Notes: generated by a model from the letters alone, not told the origin. DNA of 64,000 nt from Actinomadura sp. DC4 (GCF_030406325.1 NZ_JAUEQY010000011.1:186001-250000); one strand, 5' to 3'. Shown: positions 48,049 through 56,888, numbered from the stretch's first letter. Made by a program: numbers and translations.

Positions 48049-48099
48049 CTGCAGCTCGAAGCCCAGCGCCTGGAAGAACTTCGCGGACCTGCCCAGTTT
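48049..48099 (-). pseudogene. remnant of a glyoxalase/bleomycin-resistance (VOC) gene
   Basis: One minus-strand frame reads KLGRSAKFFQALGFELQ, a near-canonical N-terminal VOC motif, but has no start and no continuation of the fold on either side. It lies in the 212-base gap (47925-48136) between the eCIS operon and the small membrane protein gene. I see no other gene in that gap. It marks an eroded edge of the eCIS locus. Confidence 0.35.
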
Positions 48100-48136
48100 C
48101 AGGCCTCGGGAAACACGGCTTCGCCGCCGCGCCCGG

Positions 48137-48307
48137 TCAGCGGGCCGGGCGGGTGCCCTTGCGGCGGCCCATCCGGATTCCGCCGAGGACCAGGTCGGCG
48201 AGGAACAGGATGATGCCGATGATCAGCAGAAAGAACAACCCCTTCACCGCGACGCCGGTGATTCCCAGCGCGATCGCCACGATGATGAGGAACAGGAACA
48301 GTGCCAT
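48137..48307 (-). CDS. small hydrophobic membrane protein (56 aa)
   Basis: From ATG 48307 the frame encodes two hydrophobic helices (ALFLFLIIVAIALGITGVAV and LFFLLIIGIILFLADLVLG) and a basic tail (RMGRRKGTRPAR). AAGGAG precedes the start by 8 bases. It lies 33 bases downstream of the PRC-barrel gene and is probably co-transcribed. Short hydrophobic proteins of this type are widespread in actinomycetes and often stress-induced. Function unknown. Confidence 0.65.
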   Translation of the reverse strand: MALFLFLIIVAIALGITGVAVKGLFFLLIIGIILFLADLVLGGIRMGRRKGTRPAR

Positions 48308-48340
48308 GGCGAGGACTCCTTGTCGGACCGGACGGCGTGA

Positions 48341-48694
48341 TCAGCGGCGCGCGAGCCGTCGCTGGTTCGTGGTGGCCTGGTAGGGCAGCTCGTAGTGGGC
48401 GAAGACGGCCTCTTCGTCGCGCGCGATCAGCTCTCCGTCCGTCTCGATCGAGGGAGAATCCTTCACCTGCTTCTTCGGGTAGGCGACCCGTACGTGGCCG
48501 GGGCCGACCGTCGCGTCGGTCAGTGGTGTGAAGACCAGCCGGTAGCGGGTCGGCAGGCCGACCTTGACGGTGGCGAAGGACGGCTGGTCGGTCTCGGTGT
48601 CGACGTAGATGGCCTCCAGCTCGCCGATCTTGTTTCCGTCGACGTCGATCACGTCGTGGCCGCGCCACTCGCGGATGTCCTCGATCTTGAACAT
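48341..48694 (-). CDS. PRC-barrel domain protein
   Basis: 117 residues. The PRC-barrel core is IREWRGHDVIDVDGNKIGEL followed by DTETDQPSFATVKVG and RYRLVFTPLTDATVG. The tail EVFAHYELPY-like motif (AVFAHYELPYQ) is typical of actinobacterial PRC-barrel proteins related to DUF2382 stress proteins. Cytoplasmic, with GGGAGA before ATG 48694. It shares an operon with the small membrane protein, which suggests an envelope or osmotic stress role by association only. Confidence 0.85.
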   Translation of the reverse strand: MFKIEDIREWRGHDVIDVDGNKIGELEAIYVDTETDQPSFATVKVGLPTRYRLVFTPLTDATVGPGHVRVAYPKKQVKDSPSIETDGELIARDEEAVFAHYELPYQATTNQRRLARR

Positions 48695-48840
48695 GCATTC
48701 TCCCCAGGGCGCTGCTTTCTCTCCTCAGCTCTACCCCCTGCCAGGGAACTACGCGTCGGCGGACACGGCGGGGTCATTGGAACGCGCCATTTCTTTCGGA
48801 GCGGGGCAATCCGCAGGTGGGGCGGCTTCGAACCACCTGC

Positions 48841-49044
48841 ATGAGCATGTGCATTGACGTGGTCCTGCCGTGTCTGAACGAGGCCGACGCACTGCCCACG
48901 GCGATAGGTGCGCTTCCGGCCGGTTTCACCGCCCTGATGGCCGACAACGGCATCGCCCGGATCGCCATCCTGGACGCGGACGCCAATGCCGACGCGGCCG
49001 CGCTGCGCGCCGTACGCGACATGGCACGGGTGATCTGCCGGTGA
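48841..49044 (+). pseudogene. internally deleted family-2 glycosyltransferase gene
   Basis: From ATG 48841 the frame reads MSMCIDVVLPCLNEADALPT, then ALPAGFTALMADNG, the nucleotide-sugar-binding start of a GT2 enzyme. It then jumps to AALRAVRDMARVICR, which resembles the extreme C-terminus of the same family. Roughly 150 or more residues, including the DxD and catalytic region, are missing, while the frame and the GTGA overlap with the next gene are kept. It cannot be a glycosyltransferase, but may persist as a translational leader. Confidence 0.55.
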
Positions 49045-49727
49045 CGCAGGAAACCGCCCCCGCACTGGAACTGGTCGTCCTGATCCTGGCAAGGGCGCCG
49101 GTCGCCGGCCGGGTGAAGACCCGGCTGTGCCCACCGGCGACTCCGGCGCAGGCCGCCGACATCGCGGCGGCCGCGCTGCTGGACACCCTGGAGGTCGTCC
49201 GCCTGCTGCCCGGCGGCCGGCCCGTGGTCGCGCTGACCGGGGGCCTGGCGCACGCCGAGCGTGCGGCCGAGCTGGCGTCGGCACTCCGGGACGTACCGGT
49301 GATCGAACAGCGCGGCGAGAAGCTGGGTGAGCGGATCGCCGCGGCGTACGAGGACACGGCGGCGTTAGTCCCCGGCCTGCCGATTCTGCTGATGGGCATG
49401 GACACACCGCAGCTCAACCACTATCTGCTGGACATCTGCCGAAGCCGGCTGTGGCAGCCGGAGGTGGACGTCGTGCTGGGGCCGGCCAGCGACGGCGGCT
49501 GCTGGGCACTCGGGCTCCGCGACCCGTCGGCGGCGTACGCGATCGCCGCCGTGGAGACGTCACGGCCCGACACCTGCGTGCGCGTCGTCCAGGCGCTGCG
49601 CCACAAGGGGTTCCGGATCGCCACCCTGCCGGTGCTGTCCGACGTGGACACGATGGAGGACGCGATCCGCGTCGCGGCCCTCGCGCCCCGTACGAGGTTC
49701 GCCTCCGTGGTCAGCCGGCTGCTGTGA
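49041..49727 (+). CDS. DUF2064 (TIGR04282-type) nucleotidyl/glycosyltransferase-like protein
   Basis: 228 residues from GTG 49041. It has a GT-A-like fold: LILARAPVAGRVKTRLCPPA at the N-terminus, LLMGMDTPQLNHYLLDIC with the metal-site acid, VLGPASDGGCWALGLRDP, and a C-terminal TLPVLSDVDTMEDAIRV. These proteins usually sit beside a GT2 glycosyltransferase, here the deleted one just upstream, and may transfer nucleotidyl or sugar groups. The substrate is unknown. Confidence 0.85.
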   Translation: MTQETAPALELVVLILARAPVAGRVKTRLCPPATPAQAADIAAAALLDTLEVVRLLPGGRPVVALTGGLAHAERAAELASALRDVPVIEQRGEKLGERIAAAYEDTAALVPGLPILLMGMDTPQLNHYLLDICRSRLWQPEVDVVLGPASDGGCWALGLRDPSAAYAIAAVETSRPDTCVRVVQALRHKGFRIATLPVLSDVDTMEDAIRVAALAPRTRFASVVSRLL

Positions 49728-49739
49728 CCGCCGGACGGC

Positions 49740-50279
49740 TCACGGCGCGGCCGAACGGAGGGAGTCCAGCGCGTCCGCCATGAGCGTCGCGACCTGCTCG
49801 GCCGGGAGGTTCAGCACCGCCGCGATCTGGCGGTAGGTGAACCCGTCCCAGTAGGCGAGGTCCATTGTGCGGCGCTGCGTCTCGCTCAGGCCGCCGGGCG
49901 CCTCGGCGGGCGGCCGTGGCCGCTCGGCGGGCGTACGGGTGGCGCGGACCATCCCCACGGCGTGGCGGTGTGCCCGTGCCACGATCCAGCAGAGCGGGTC
50001 GGTGCCCGGCGGGTAGTCGCCGGCGTCGTGCCAGAGCTGTGTGAAGACCTCGCCCGTCATCGCGTCGGCGAGCGCGGGGTCTCCGGCGATGCGGAGGACC
50101 AGTCCGTAGACGGGTGCGCTCACCCGCGTGTAGATCTGCTCGAACGCCCGCAGGTCTCTTCGCCGCGTACGGGCCAGCAGCTCTTCCAGCCCTGGGCCGT
50201 CCGCGCGGCGTGCGGCCTCGATCTCGGATGTGGGTTCGATGGCGAGCTCCGGAATCTCGGTTGCCGGGTGGGAGGACAT
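49740..50279 (-). CDS. ECF-family RNA polymerase sigma factor
   Basis: 179 residues. Region 2 is near LRAFEQIYTRVSAPVYGLVL to AMTGEVFTQLWHDAGDY with a CWIVARAHRHAVGMVRATR promoter-melting segment. Region 4 has SETQRRTMDLAYWDGFTYRQ followed by IAAVLNLPAEQVATLMADAL. The type is similar to SigK/SigL-like ECFs. No anti-sigma gene is adjacent. A 57-base gap separates it from the sulfotransferase gene upstream, so they may form one transcript. Confidence 0.85.
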   Translation of the reverse strand: MSSHPATEIPELAIEPTSEIEAARRADGPGLEELLARTRRRDLRAFEQIYTRVSAPVYGLVLRIAGDPALADAMTGEVFTQLWHDAGDYPPGTDPLCWIVARAHRHAVGMVRATRTPAERPRPPAEAPGGLSETQRRTMDLAYWDGFTYRQIAAVLNLPAEQVATLMADALDSLRSAAP

Positions 50280-50336
50280 CCGTTTCCCCGAGGGAAGGAA
50301 ATCACACCCGGCCGAGATGACGCGGTGGCTTGCCGG

Positions 50337-51374
50337 TCAATAGTGGTTTTCCAGTGCGACAATGCCCGGCTTGCACGATTCGCGCAGTTCGGCCAGCTCA
50401 TCCGGGGCCAGTTGCAGCGCGGCGCCCTGTTTGCTGTCGTCCAGCAGTGCGGCGCCGGCCCGGAGCCATTCCGGATCGGGATGAACGCCGATGAATTCCG
50501 CGAGGCGCGTGAGTTCGGAATGCCGCGAGGAAAGCAGCTCTTCGTACTTGACGGACATCTGGTATTCCGTCGGAATCCTGGCGAGATGCTCGACCCCTTC
50601 GACGATCATCTCCGACCACAGCGCGCCGAACCGCGCGACCGGGACGGCGCGGTCGCGTACCGCGTCGAAGTTGAAGCCGCCCAAGAGGGCCGCCAGGTCC
50701 GGCGGCAGGTTCTGGAGACGCTCGGGGGTCAGTTCGAGCACCGACTCGACTCCGGCGCTCTCCAGGATCTCGCGGACGAGCGCCGAGCTGCGAAAGCCGA
50801 GATGACGGCTCATGGACAGCGCGCAGTCGGGACCGTCGCGGAACATGTGCAAGAACCTGGCCTGCGGGAACGTCTCCCGTAGCTGCGGAACCCACTCGAG
50901 GGAGTGTCCCGAGCGTTCGACGGCCACCCGCCCGCCGAACCGGGCGGCGAGAAGGTCGAACAGCGCCTCGTAGTGCCGCGCGACCGGGCGCGCCGGCCAC
51001 GAGGTGACCTCGGGTTCGAGGGCGTCGAGCAGTTCGTCCGGATCGTCGGTGAGATGGGGCAGCACCATGAGGCTGAGCGCCGGGATGCCGGTGCCGTCCG
51101 CCGTGAACCGCCGGCTGGGAACCCGTGGGTAGAGGAACTCGGGCAACGGGGTCCCGTTGGCGGTCATCGCATCGAAGATGACGTTGGGCGTGGCGAGGAC
51201 GCGCCAGAAGCCGCCGCCGTCCAGTGGCTCTTTCGGAAGAGCGTTCGCCCCATCAACGGAGACGAAAAGTTCGTTGATGCTGAGAATATCCGGATGTAGG
51301 GAGAATATTCTCGACAGCGCGGTGGATCCGGTTCGTCCAGTGCCGACGACAAAGACCAGAGGCCGGGGGGACAT
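50337..51374 (-). CDS. sulfotransferase family protein
   Basis: 345 residues. The PAPS 5'-phosphosulfate loop is FVVGTGRTGSTALSRIFSLH (residues 8-27) and the 3'-phosphate motif is FLHMFRDGPDCALSMSRHLG (about 185-204). A C-terminal KYEELLSSRHSELTRLAEFI segment is typical of actinobacterial sulfotransferases such as Stf enzymes, which sulfate glycolipids or metabolites. The acceptor is unknown. The start at 51374 has GGAGGAG upstream. The 142 bases to the next gene are unremarkable. Confidence 0.85.
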   Translation of the reverse strand: MSPRPLVFVVGTGRTGSTALSRIFSLHPDILSINELFVSVDGANALPKEPLDGGGFWRVLATPNVIFDAMTANGTPLPEFLYPRVPSRRFTADGTGIPALSLMVLPHLTDDPDELLDALEPEVTSWPARPVARHYEALFDLLAARFGGRVAVERSGHSLEWVPQLRETFPQARFLHMFRDGPDCALSMSRHLGFRSSALVREILESAGVESVLELTPERLQNLPPDLAALLGGFNFDAVRDRAVPVARFGALWSEMIVEGVEHLARIPTEYQMSVKYEELLSSRHSELTRLAEFIGVHPDPEWLRAGAALLDDSKQGAALQLAPDELAELRESCKPGIVALENHY

Positions 51375-51516
51375 CGCTCCTCCTGCGGTGCAAGGGTTCT
51401 GTCAAGTCGAGGTCGGCCCCGACCCCTGTGCCAGGTTCCCCCGCATATCCGGCATTTGCAATCTGCACGAGTGATAACACTTTTCCGGTAGGCTCGGTGG
51501 GAAAAGGGAGATTGTC

Positions 51517-51858
51517 TTGACTGTGACGAATCAGCAGGTCGTCGACCATGTGTTCTTGGAGGGGATGTACCAAGACGGGTACTTCCCGGATCGCGTCGTG
51601 GACAAGGGGAAGGCGATCCTGTTGAGACTGTGCGAGCGGATCGAGGCCGAGCGGCCGGGCGACCTGCCCGCGCTGTACGCGCTCACCGAGGCCGCGACGG
51701 AGGAGTTCAACGCGCTCCAAGCGGACTTCGAGGAGGCCGACAGCGAGATCGAGACCGTCGCCCGTGAGGTGATCGCGGAGGACTTCTCGTTCGTCGCCTC
51801 GGCGTACGGCTTCCCGGAGGCGGACCACGAGGACCTGGTCGGGACCCGGGACTGGTAG
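51517..51858 (+). CDS. DUF5713-like protein
   Basis: 113 residues. MTVTNQQVVDHVFLEGMYQD then GYFPDRVVDKGKAILLRLCE match the DUF5713 type, an acidic helical cytoplasmic protein (EADSEIETVAREVIAEDFSF). TTG 51517 is chosen as start because GGGAG lies 6 bases upstream; GTG 51523 is the alternative. The family function is unknown. Confidence 0.7.
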   Translation: MTVTNQQVVDHVFLEGMYQDGYFPDRVVDKGKAILLRLCERIEAERPGDLPALYALTEAATEEFNALQADFEEADSEIETVAREVIAEDFSFVASAYGFPEADHEDLVGTRDW

Positions 51859-51915
51859 CGGAGCCGGCGCCCCGAGCGGGTCGATCGGACAGCCGCGCGG
51901 GGCGTGCTCGATGAT

Positions 51916-52374
51916 ATGCGCATGCGTCTCGTCACGATCATCTCTATCGCCGCGCTCGCGGCCACATCGGCCTGCGGTTCGTCAGGCGACCACTCGACGG
52001 GCTCGTCCGGCGCCGCCAAGTCGAAGGCTCCGGCAGCGACCGCGAGCACGCCGGCGGCGGCCAAGGCCGACATCCCGGGCTTCTCCGGCCCGGTCGCGCA
52101 CCTGTACGGCCGGTGCCTGCACTCCTGGTACACCAAGTCGAGCTCGGGCACGAACGTGCACATCGAGTATCCGGGCCCGGCGGCCGTCAGCGTCGACCTG
52201 ACCATCACCGACGAGTCGGAGCCGCCGCCGGAGGCGCACAAGCAGTTCACCCTGGCCCAGGGCCAGCGGGTCCGCAGCCTGCACTTCCCTGCGATCCCGC
52301 ACGCCGGCTACCCGCAGATCACCGCGACCTCGGGGCAGCAGGCGAAGACCTGCGAGGCGGTGGCCAAACACTGA
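51916..52374 (+). CDS. putative secreted lipoprotein
   Basis: About 152 residues. A short basic n-region, hydrophobic stretch (LVTIISIAALAATSAC) and a Cys near residue 20 form a lipoprotein signal with a slightly unusual lipobox (TSAC). A Ser/Ala/Lys/Pro-rich linker (residues 22-50) leads to a small beta-rich domain with two Cys (GRCLHSWYTK and AKTCEAVAKH) that could form a disulfide. Family not recognised. Starts at 51904, 51916 or 51922 are possible; none has a clear ribosome site. Confidence 0.65.
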   Translation: MRMRLVTIISIAALAATSACGSSGDHSTGSSGAAKSKAPAATASTPAAAKADIPGFSGPVAHLYGRCLHSWYTKSSSGTNVHIEYPGPAAVSVDLTITDESEPPPEAHKQFTLAQGQRVRSLHFPAIPHAGYPQITATSGQQAKTCEAVAKH

Positions 52375-52431
52375 CGCGATGCTGCGGCGCCGTTGAGTTA
52401 ACCGTCGGGCTCTTCGGAGCATGAGTGTCGG

Positions 52432-54084
52432 GTGACGGCAATGCCGCCTGCGAAGGCCGCCTGGAACCGGCGGCGGACCGCGAAGCTCGAGCGGCTCGAC
52501 GCGGTCCGGTCCTTCACCTCGGGCCGGGTGCTCGATGCCGGCCGGACGCGCGAGGCGCTGGAGGCCCTGCTGCGTCCGGGCGACCGGGTGGCGCTCGAAG
52601 GCGACAACCAGAAGCAGGCGGACTTCCTCGCCGAGGCACTGGCCGGCTGCGACCCGGACGTCGTGCACGACCTGCACCTGCTGATCTCCTCGATCAGCCT
52701 GCCCGAGCATCTGGACGTGTTCGAGCGCGGCGTGGCCCGCCGCCTCGACTTCGCCTACGCCGGTCCGCAGAGCGTGCGCATGGCGCAGCTGCTCGCCGAC
52801 GGCAAGGTCGAGGTCGGGGCGATCCACACCTACGTCGAGCTGTACGCGCGGATGTTCGTCGACCTCACGCCCGACGTCGTCCTGCTGTGCGCCGAGCAGG
52901 CCGACCGCGACGGCAACCTGTACACCGGTCCCGGCACCGAGGACACCCCGACCATCGCCGAGGCGGCGGCGTTCCGCAGCGGGCTGGTGCTGGTCCAGGT
53001 CAACGAACTGGTGGACACGGTCCGCCGCGTGGACATCCCCGGCGACTGGGTGGACCTCGTCGTGGAGAGCCCCCGCCCGTTCCTGCTGGAGCCGCTGTTC
53101 ACCCGGGACCCCCGCCACATCGGCCGGGTGGAGATCGCGATGGCCATGCTGGCGCTGCGCGGGGTCTACGAGCGGCACGGGGTGACGACGCTGAACCACG
53201 GGATCGGCTTCGACACCGCGGCGATCGAGCTCATCCTGCCCACGTACGGCGAGGAACTCGGCCTGCGCGGGAAGATCTGCAGGCACTGGACGCTCAACCC
53301 GCATCCGACCCTCATCCCGGCCATCGAGAGCGGCTGGGTCGAGTCGGTGCACTGCTTCGGGGGCGAACCCGGCACGGAGCGGTACGTCGCCGCCCGCCCG
53401 GACGTCTTCTTCACCGGCCACGACGGGTCGCTGCGGTCGAACCGGGTGCTGTGCCAGCTCGCCGGTCAGTACGCCGTCGACCTGTTCATCGGGTCGTCGC
53501 TGCAGATCGACGCCTGCGCGAACTCCTCGACGGTCACCGAGGGCCGGCTGACCGGTTTCGGCGGAGCGCCCAACATGGGACACGACCCCCACGGCCGGCG
53601 GCACGCCTCCCCGGCCTGGCTGAGCCTGCTGACCGGCGAGGCTCCCGCACTGCGGGGACGCAAGCTCGTCGTGCAGATCACGCAGACGTTCCGTACGGGG
53701 GGCACGCCCGCCTTCGTCGAGTCGCTCGACGCGATCCAGGTGGGCGAGGACGCCGGCATGCCCATCCCGCCGATCATGATCTACGGCGACGACGTCAGCC
53801 ATGTGGTCACCGAGGAGGGCGTGGCCTACCTCTACAAGGCGACCGGCCTGGCCGACCGCCGCGAGGCGCTGGCCGCGGTCGCGGGGGCCACCCCGGTCGG
53901 CCGTGACATGGACGAGCGGCGTGTCGAAGGGCTGCGCCGCGACGGTCTGGTCGCGCTGCCCGAAGACCTCGGCGTGGACGTCCGCCGGGCGGAACGCTCC
54001 CTGCTGGCGGCGCGTTGCATCGAGGACCTCATCGCCTGGTCCGGAGGCCTGTACGACCCGCCGGCCCGGTTCCGGACGTGGTGA
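52432..54084 (+). CDS. mdcA: malonate decarboxylase alpha subunit (acetyl-S-ACP:malonate ACP transferase)
   Basis: 550 residues, the usual MdcA length. The CoA-transferase-like fold is seen in DRVALEGDNQKQADFLAEAL, LHLLISSISLPEHLDVFERG and the glycine-rich NSSTVTEGRLTGFGGAPNMG. The subunit exchanges acetyl for malonyl on the prosthetic-group thiol of MdcC, starting the cycle that releases CO2 and regenerates acetyl-S-ACP. GTG 52432 opens an operon of seven overlapping genes in the order A-B-C-D-E-G-H. Confidence 0.95.
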   Translation: MTAMPPAKAAWNRRRTAKLERLDAVRSFTSGRVLDAGRTREALEALLRPGDRVALEGDNQKQADFLAEALAGCDPDVVHDLHLLISSISLPEHLDVFERGVARRLDFAYAGPQSVRMAQLLADGKVEVGAIHTYVELYARMFVDLTPDVVLLCAEQADRDGNLYTGPGTEDTPTIAEAAAFRSGLVLVQVNELVDTVRRVDIPGDWVDLVVESPRPFLLEPLFTRDPRHIGRVEIAMAMLALRGVYERHGVTTLNHGIGFDTAAIELILPTYGEELGLRGKICRHWTLNPHPTLIPAIESGWVESVHCFGGEPGTERYVAARPDVFFTGHDGSLRSNRVLCQLAGQYAVDLFIGSSLQIDACANSSTVTEGRLTGFGGAPNMGHDPHGRRHASPAWLSLLTGEAPALRGRKLVVQITQTFRTGGTPAFVESLDAIQVGEDAGMPIPPIMIYGDDVSHVVTEEGVAYLYKATGLADRREALAAVAGATPVGRDMDERRVEGLRRDGLVALPEDLGVDVRRAERSLLAARCIEDLIAWSGGLYDPPARFRTW

Positions 54085-54968
54085 TGGCCGGCGGCGGACC
54101 TCGGACGGGGCGGTGCACGTCGGCGTCGCTCGCCGACCTGGCCGTACGGGCGCTGCGCGAGGAGGCGCTCCTGGGACCCAAACCGGGCCTGGTCGACCCG
54201 CGGGGGAGCGGCGCGCACGACGACATGGACCTGCCGCTGCTCCTGGCCTCGGCCGAGGCGCTGCGCCCCGCCTTCTGTTCCATCGCCGACGCGGCGCGGC
54301 ACACGGCCGTCGGGCTCGGCCTCCGGGAGGAGCTCGGCCGGCTCGGCCGCGCGGGCGATCACGCCATGCTGCGGGCGACGCGAGGGGTGAACACCCATCG
54401 CGGGGCACTGTGGGCGCTCGGGCTGCTGGTCGCCGGCGCGTCCGGCGCCGGAGACGAACGGCGGGCCGTCCGCCGCGCGGCCCGGCTGGCCGCCCTTCCC
54501 GACCGGCACGCCCCTGCGGGGGCGGCCTCCCACGGCGAGCGCGTACGGCGGAGGTACGGGGTGCGCGGCGCCCGGGGGGAGGCCGAGGCGGGCTTCCCCC
54601 ACGCCGTCGAGATCGCCCTGCCGCGGCTGCGCCGGGCCCGGGCGGCCGGGCTCACCGAGGAGATCGCCCGCCTCGACGCGCTCATGGGGATCATGAGCCT
54701 CCTCGAGGACACCTGCGTACTGCACCGGGGCGGCACCGAGGGCCTGCGCACCGTACGGCTCGGCGCCACGCGGGTCCTGGCCGAGGGAGGGCCGGGCACG
54801 GAGCCCGGCCATGCCGCACTCCTCGACCTGGACGACCGGCTCCGCGTACGGCGGCTGTCGCCGGGCGGGAGCGGTGACCTGCTGGCCGCCGCGCTCTTCC
54901 TCGACATGGTCCGGTGGCGGGCGTCCGGTGCCGGGTCCGTACGGGAGGCCGTCGCGTGCGGACGCTGA
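54081..54968 (+). CDS. mdcB: triphosphoribosyl-dephospho-CoA synthase
   Basis: 295 residues from GTG 54081 (overlapping the mdcA stop; ATG 54084 is equally possible). The CitG/MdcB hallmark ALLGPKPGLVDPRGSGAHDD is followed by DMDLPLLLASAEALRPAF and THRGALWALGLLVAG. The enzyme makes the precursor of the 2'-(5''-phosphoribosyl)-3'-dephospho-CoA prosthetic group from ATP and dephospho-CoA. MdcG then attaches it to MdcC. It overlaps mdcC by 13 bases. Confidence 0.93.
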   Translation: MMAGGGPRTGRCTSASLADLAVRALREEALLGPKPGLVDPRGSGAHDDMDLPLLLASAEALRPAFCSIADAARHTAVGLGLREELGRLGRAGDHAMLRATRGVNTHRGALWALGLLVAGASGAGDERRAVRRAARLAALPDRHAPAGAASHGERVRRRYGVRGARGEAEAGFPHAVEIALPRLRRARAAGLTEEIARLDALMGIMSLLEDTCVLHRGGTEGLRTVRLGATRVLAEGGPGTEPGHAALLDLDDRLRVRRLSPGGSGDLLAAALFLDMVRWRASGAGSVREAVACGR

Positions 54969-55249
54969 ACTATGAGTTCCCCGCCGGCGAGCCGCCGGCC
55001 CGGCGGGTCCATGTCGGGGTGGTCGGCTCGGGGGACCTGGAGATCCTGATGACCCCCGAGCCGGCCGGCGTCGCGCGGGTACGGGTGCGGACCAGCGTCG
55101 ACGGGTTCGACACGGTGTGGCGCGTCGTGCTCGAACGCTTCTTCGCCCGCCACCGCGTGGCCGCGCGCTTCGAGCTGAACGACTTCGGCGCGACGCCCGG
55201 CGTGGTCACCCTGCGCCTGCGGCAGGCCATCGAGGAGAGTGCGTCGTGA
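54956..55249 (+). CDS. mdcC: malonate decarboxylase acyl carrier protein (delta subunit)
   Basis: 97 residues from GTG 54956, matching MdcC size (about 99). The prosthetic-group Ser is in GVVGSGDLEILM, in the position used by MdcC/CitD-type carriers. The rest is a small alpha/beta domain ending TLRLRQAIEESAS. It carries the acetyl/malonyl thioester between MdcA and the MdcDE decarboxylase. Confidence 0.93.
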   Translation: MRTLNYEFPAGEPPARRVHVGVVGSGDLEILMTPEPAGVARVRVRTSVDGFDTVWRVVLERFFARHRVAARFELNDFGATPGVVTLRLRQAIEESAS

Positions 55250-56103
55250 CTCCGGAAGAAGAGCACACCGACTGGGCCGCGCTGCTCGCCCGCAGGAGTT
55301 TCATCGAGCTGGACGCGCGGGCGCGTGCCGCCGGTCTGCTCGACGACGGCACCGGTCGTGAGCTGTGCGGGCCCTTCGACCGCATCGAGTCGCCCTGGCT
55401 GGAGCCGCAGGGCGTCGTCCCCGGGTCCGACGACGGCGTGGTCGTGGTCAAGGGGAGGCTCGGCGGACGGCCCACGGTCGTGATCGCCATCGAGCAGGCC
55501 TTCCAGGGCGGCGGCGTCGGCGAGGTCTCCGGCGTGAAGATCGCCACTGCCCTTTCCTTGGCCGCCCGTGACAGGGTCCCCGCCGCCGCGGTCCTGCTGC
55601 TGGAGACCGGAGGCGTACGCCTGCAGGAGGCCAACCTGGGCCTGGCGACGGTCGCCGAGGTGTGTTCCGCGCTGCTCGAACTGCGCGCCATCCAGCCCGT
55701 CGTCGGCGTCATCGCCGGGGCGCTGGGCTGTTTCGGCGGCATGAGCATCGCCGCGGGGCTCTGCACGACGTTGATCATGACCAGGGAGGGCCGTCTCGGC
55801 CTCGACGGGCCGCAGGTGATCGAGTCCGAGGCCGGGGCGGCGGAGTTCGACGCCTCCGACCACACGCTGATCTGGTCGATCAACGGGGGCACGCAACGTA
55901 CGAGCACCGGTCTCGCGGACGCGTTGGTCCTGGACGACGTCACCGCCGTACGCTCCGCGGTGATCGAGGCGGTGGGACGCGGCGTGCCCCGCGAACACCG
56001 TTCCGGGCGGCTCGCCGAGCTGCGAGCCCGCCTGGAGGCCGTCGACCCGGCCGACCCGCCGGACCCGGCCGATCTCGCGGCCGTGTGGGCGCCGCCGCGA
56101 TGA
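55246..56103 (+). CDS. mdcD: malonyl-S-ACP decarboxylase beta subunit
   Basis: 285 residues from GTG 55246. The crotonase/carboxyltransferase-like fold is shown by VVVKGRLGGRPTVVIAIEQA, FQGGGVGEVSGVKIATALSL, LETGGVRLQEANLGLATVAE and the oxyanion-type loop GALGCFGGMSIAAGLCTTLI. With MdcE it decarboxylates malonyl-S-ACP to acetyl-S-ACP. It is a biotin-independent type, since no MadB/MadF-like genes are present. Confidence 0.94.
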   Translation: MTPEEEHTDWAALLARRSFIELDARARAAGLLDDGTGRELCGPFDRIESPWLEPQGVVPGSDDGVVVVKGRLGGRPTVVIAIEQAFQGGGVGEVSGVKIATALSLAARDRVPAAAVLLLETGGVRLQEANLGLATVAEVCSALLELRAIQPVVGVIAGALGCFGGMSIAAGLCTTLIMTREGRLGLDGPQVIESEAGAAEFDASDHTLIWSINGGTQRTSTGLADALVLDDVTAVRSAVIEAVGRGVPREHRSGRLAELRARLEAVDPADPPDPADLAAVWAPPR

Positions 56104-56888
56104 GCCGCGGCCTGGCCTGGACGCGGGCACTCGCCGACGGCGAGGTGGAACACGTGGTCCCGTCCGTGATCACGGCCGACGCCACCCTGGGCGACGACGT
56201 CGCCCGCCTGGTCGCCGTCGTACCGGACCCCCACAGCCCCTACCACCGGGCCCGCCGGGGCGAGGTCGGCCTCCTTGAGGGACTCGGTCTCGCGGAGGCG
56301 GTGACCGCGGTCGTCTCCGAGGACGCGATGCGGCCGATCGTCGCGGTCGTCGACGTCCCCAGCCAGGCGTACGGGCGCGTCGAGGAGCTGCTCGGCCTCC
56401 ACCACGCCCTGGCCGCCGCCGTCGACGCCTACGCCTCCGCCCGTACGGCCGGGCATCCGGTGATCACGCTCATCGTCGGTACCGCGCTGTCCGGCGGTTT
56501 CCTCGCCCACGGCTGCCAGGCGAACCAGATCCTGGCGCTCGACGATCCCGGCGTGGTGGTGCACGCCATGCACAAGGCGGCCGCGGCGCGGGTGACCCGC
56601 CGGACCGTCGACGAGCTCGACGAACTGGCCCGGCGCGTTCCTCCGCTCTCGTACGACGTCGGCGACTGGGCGGAGCTCGGCCTGTGCGACGAGCTCCTGG
56701 CGGTCGAGAACGCCGGTGACCCGACCGCCGAGGACGTACGGAAGGTGAAGGGCGCGCTGACCGCCGCCGTCGAACGGGCCCGCCGCGGTCCCCGCGACCT
56801 GAGCAACCGCCTCACCTCACCCGGTGCCCGGCGGACGCGGGCCGCCTCCCGCCGGGTCCACGAGGCGCTGGCGGCCCAGTGGGAGTGA
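56100..56888 (+). CDS. mdcE: malonyl-S-ACP decarboxylase gamma subunit
   Basis: 262 residues from ATG 56100 (ATGA overlap). It is the partner carboxyltransferase-like subunit: DVPSQAYGRVEELLGLHHAL, then VITLIVGTALSGGFLAHGCQ and DDPGVVVHAMHKAAAARVTR. The glycine-rich SGGFLAHG loop forms part of the active site with MdcD. An overlap at its 3' end leads into mdcG. Confidence 0.94.
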   Translation: MSRGLAWTRALADGEVEHVVPSVITADATLGDDVARLVAVVPDPHSPYHRARRGEVGLLEGLGLAEAVTAVVSEDAMRPIVAVVDVPSQAYGRVEELLGLHHALAAAVDAYASARTAGHPVITLIVGTALSGGFLAHGCQANQILALDDPGVVVHAMHKAAAARVTRRTVDELDELARRVPPLSYDVGDWAELGLCDELLAVENAGDPTAEDVRKVKGALTAAVERARRGPRDLSNRLTSPGARRTRAASRRVHEALAAQWE

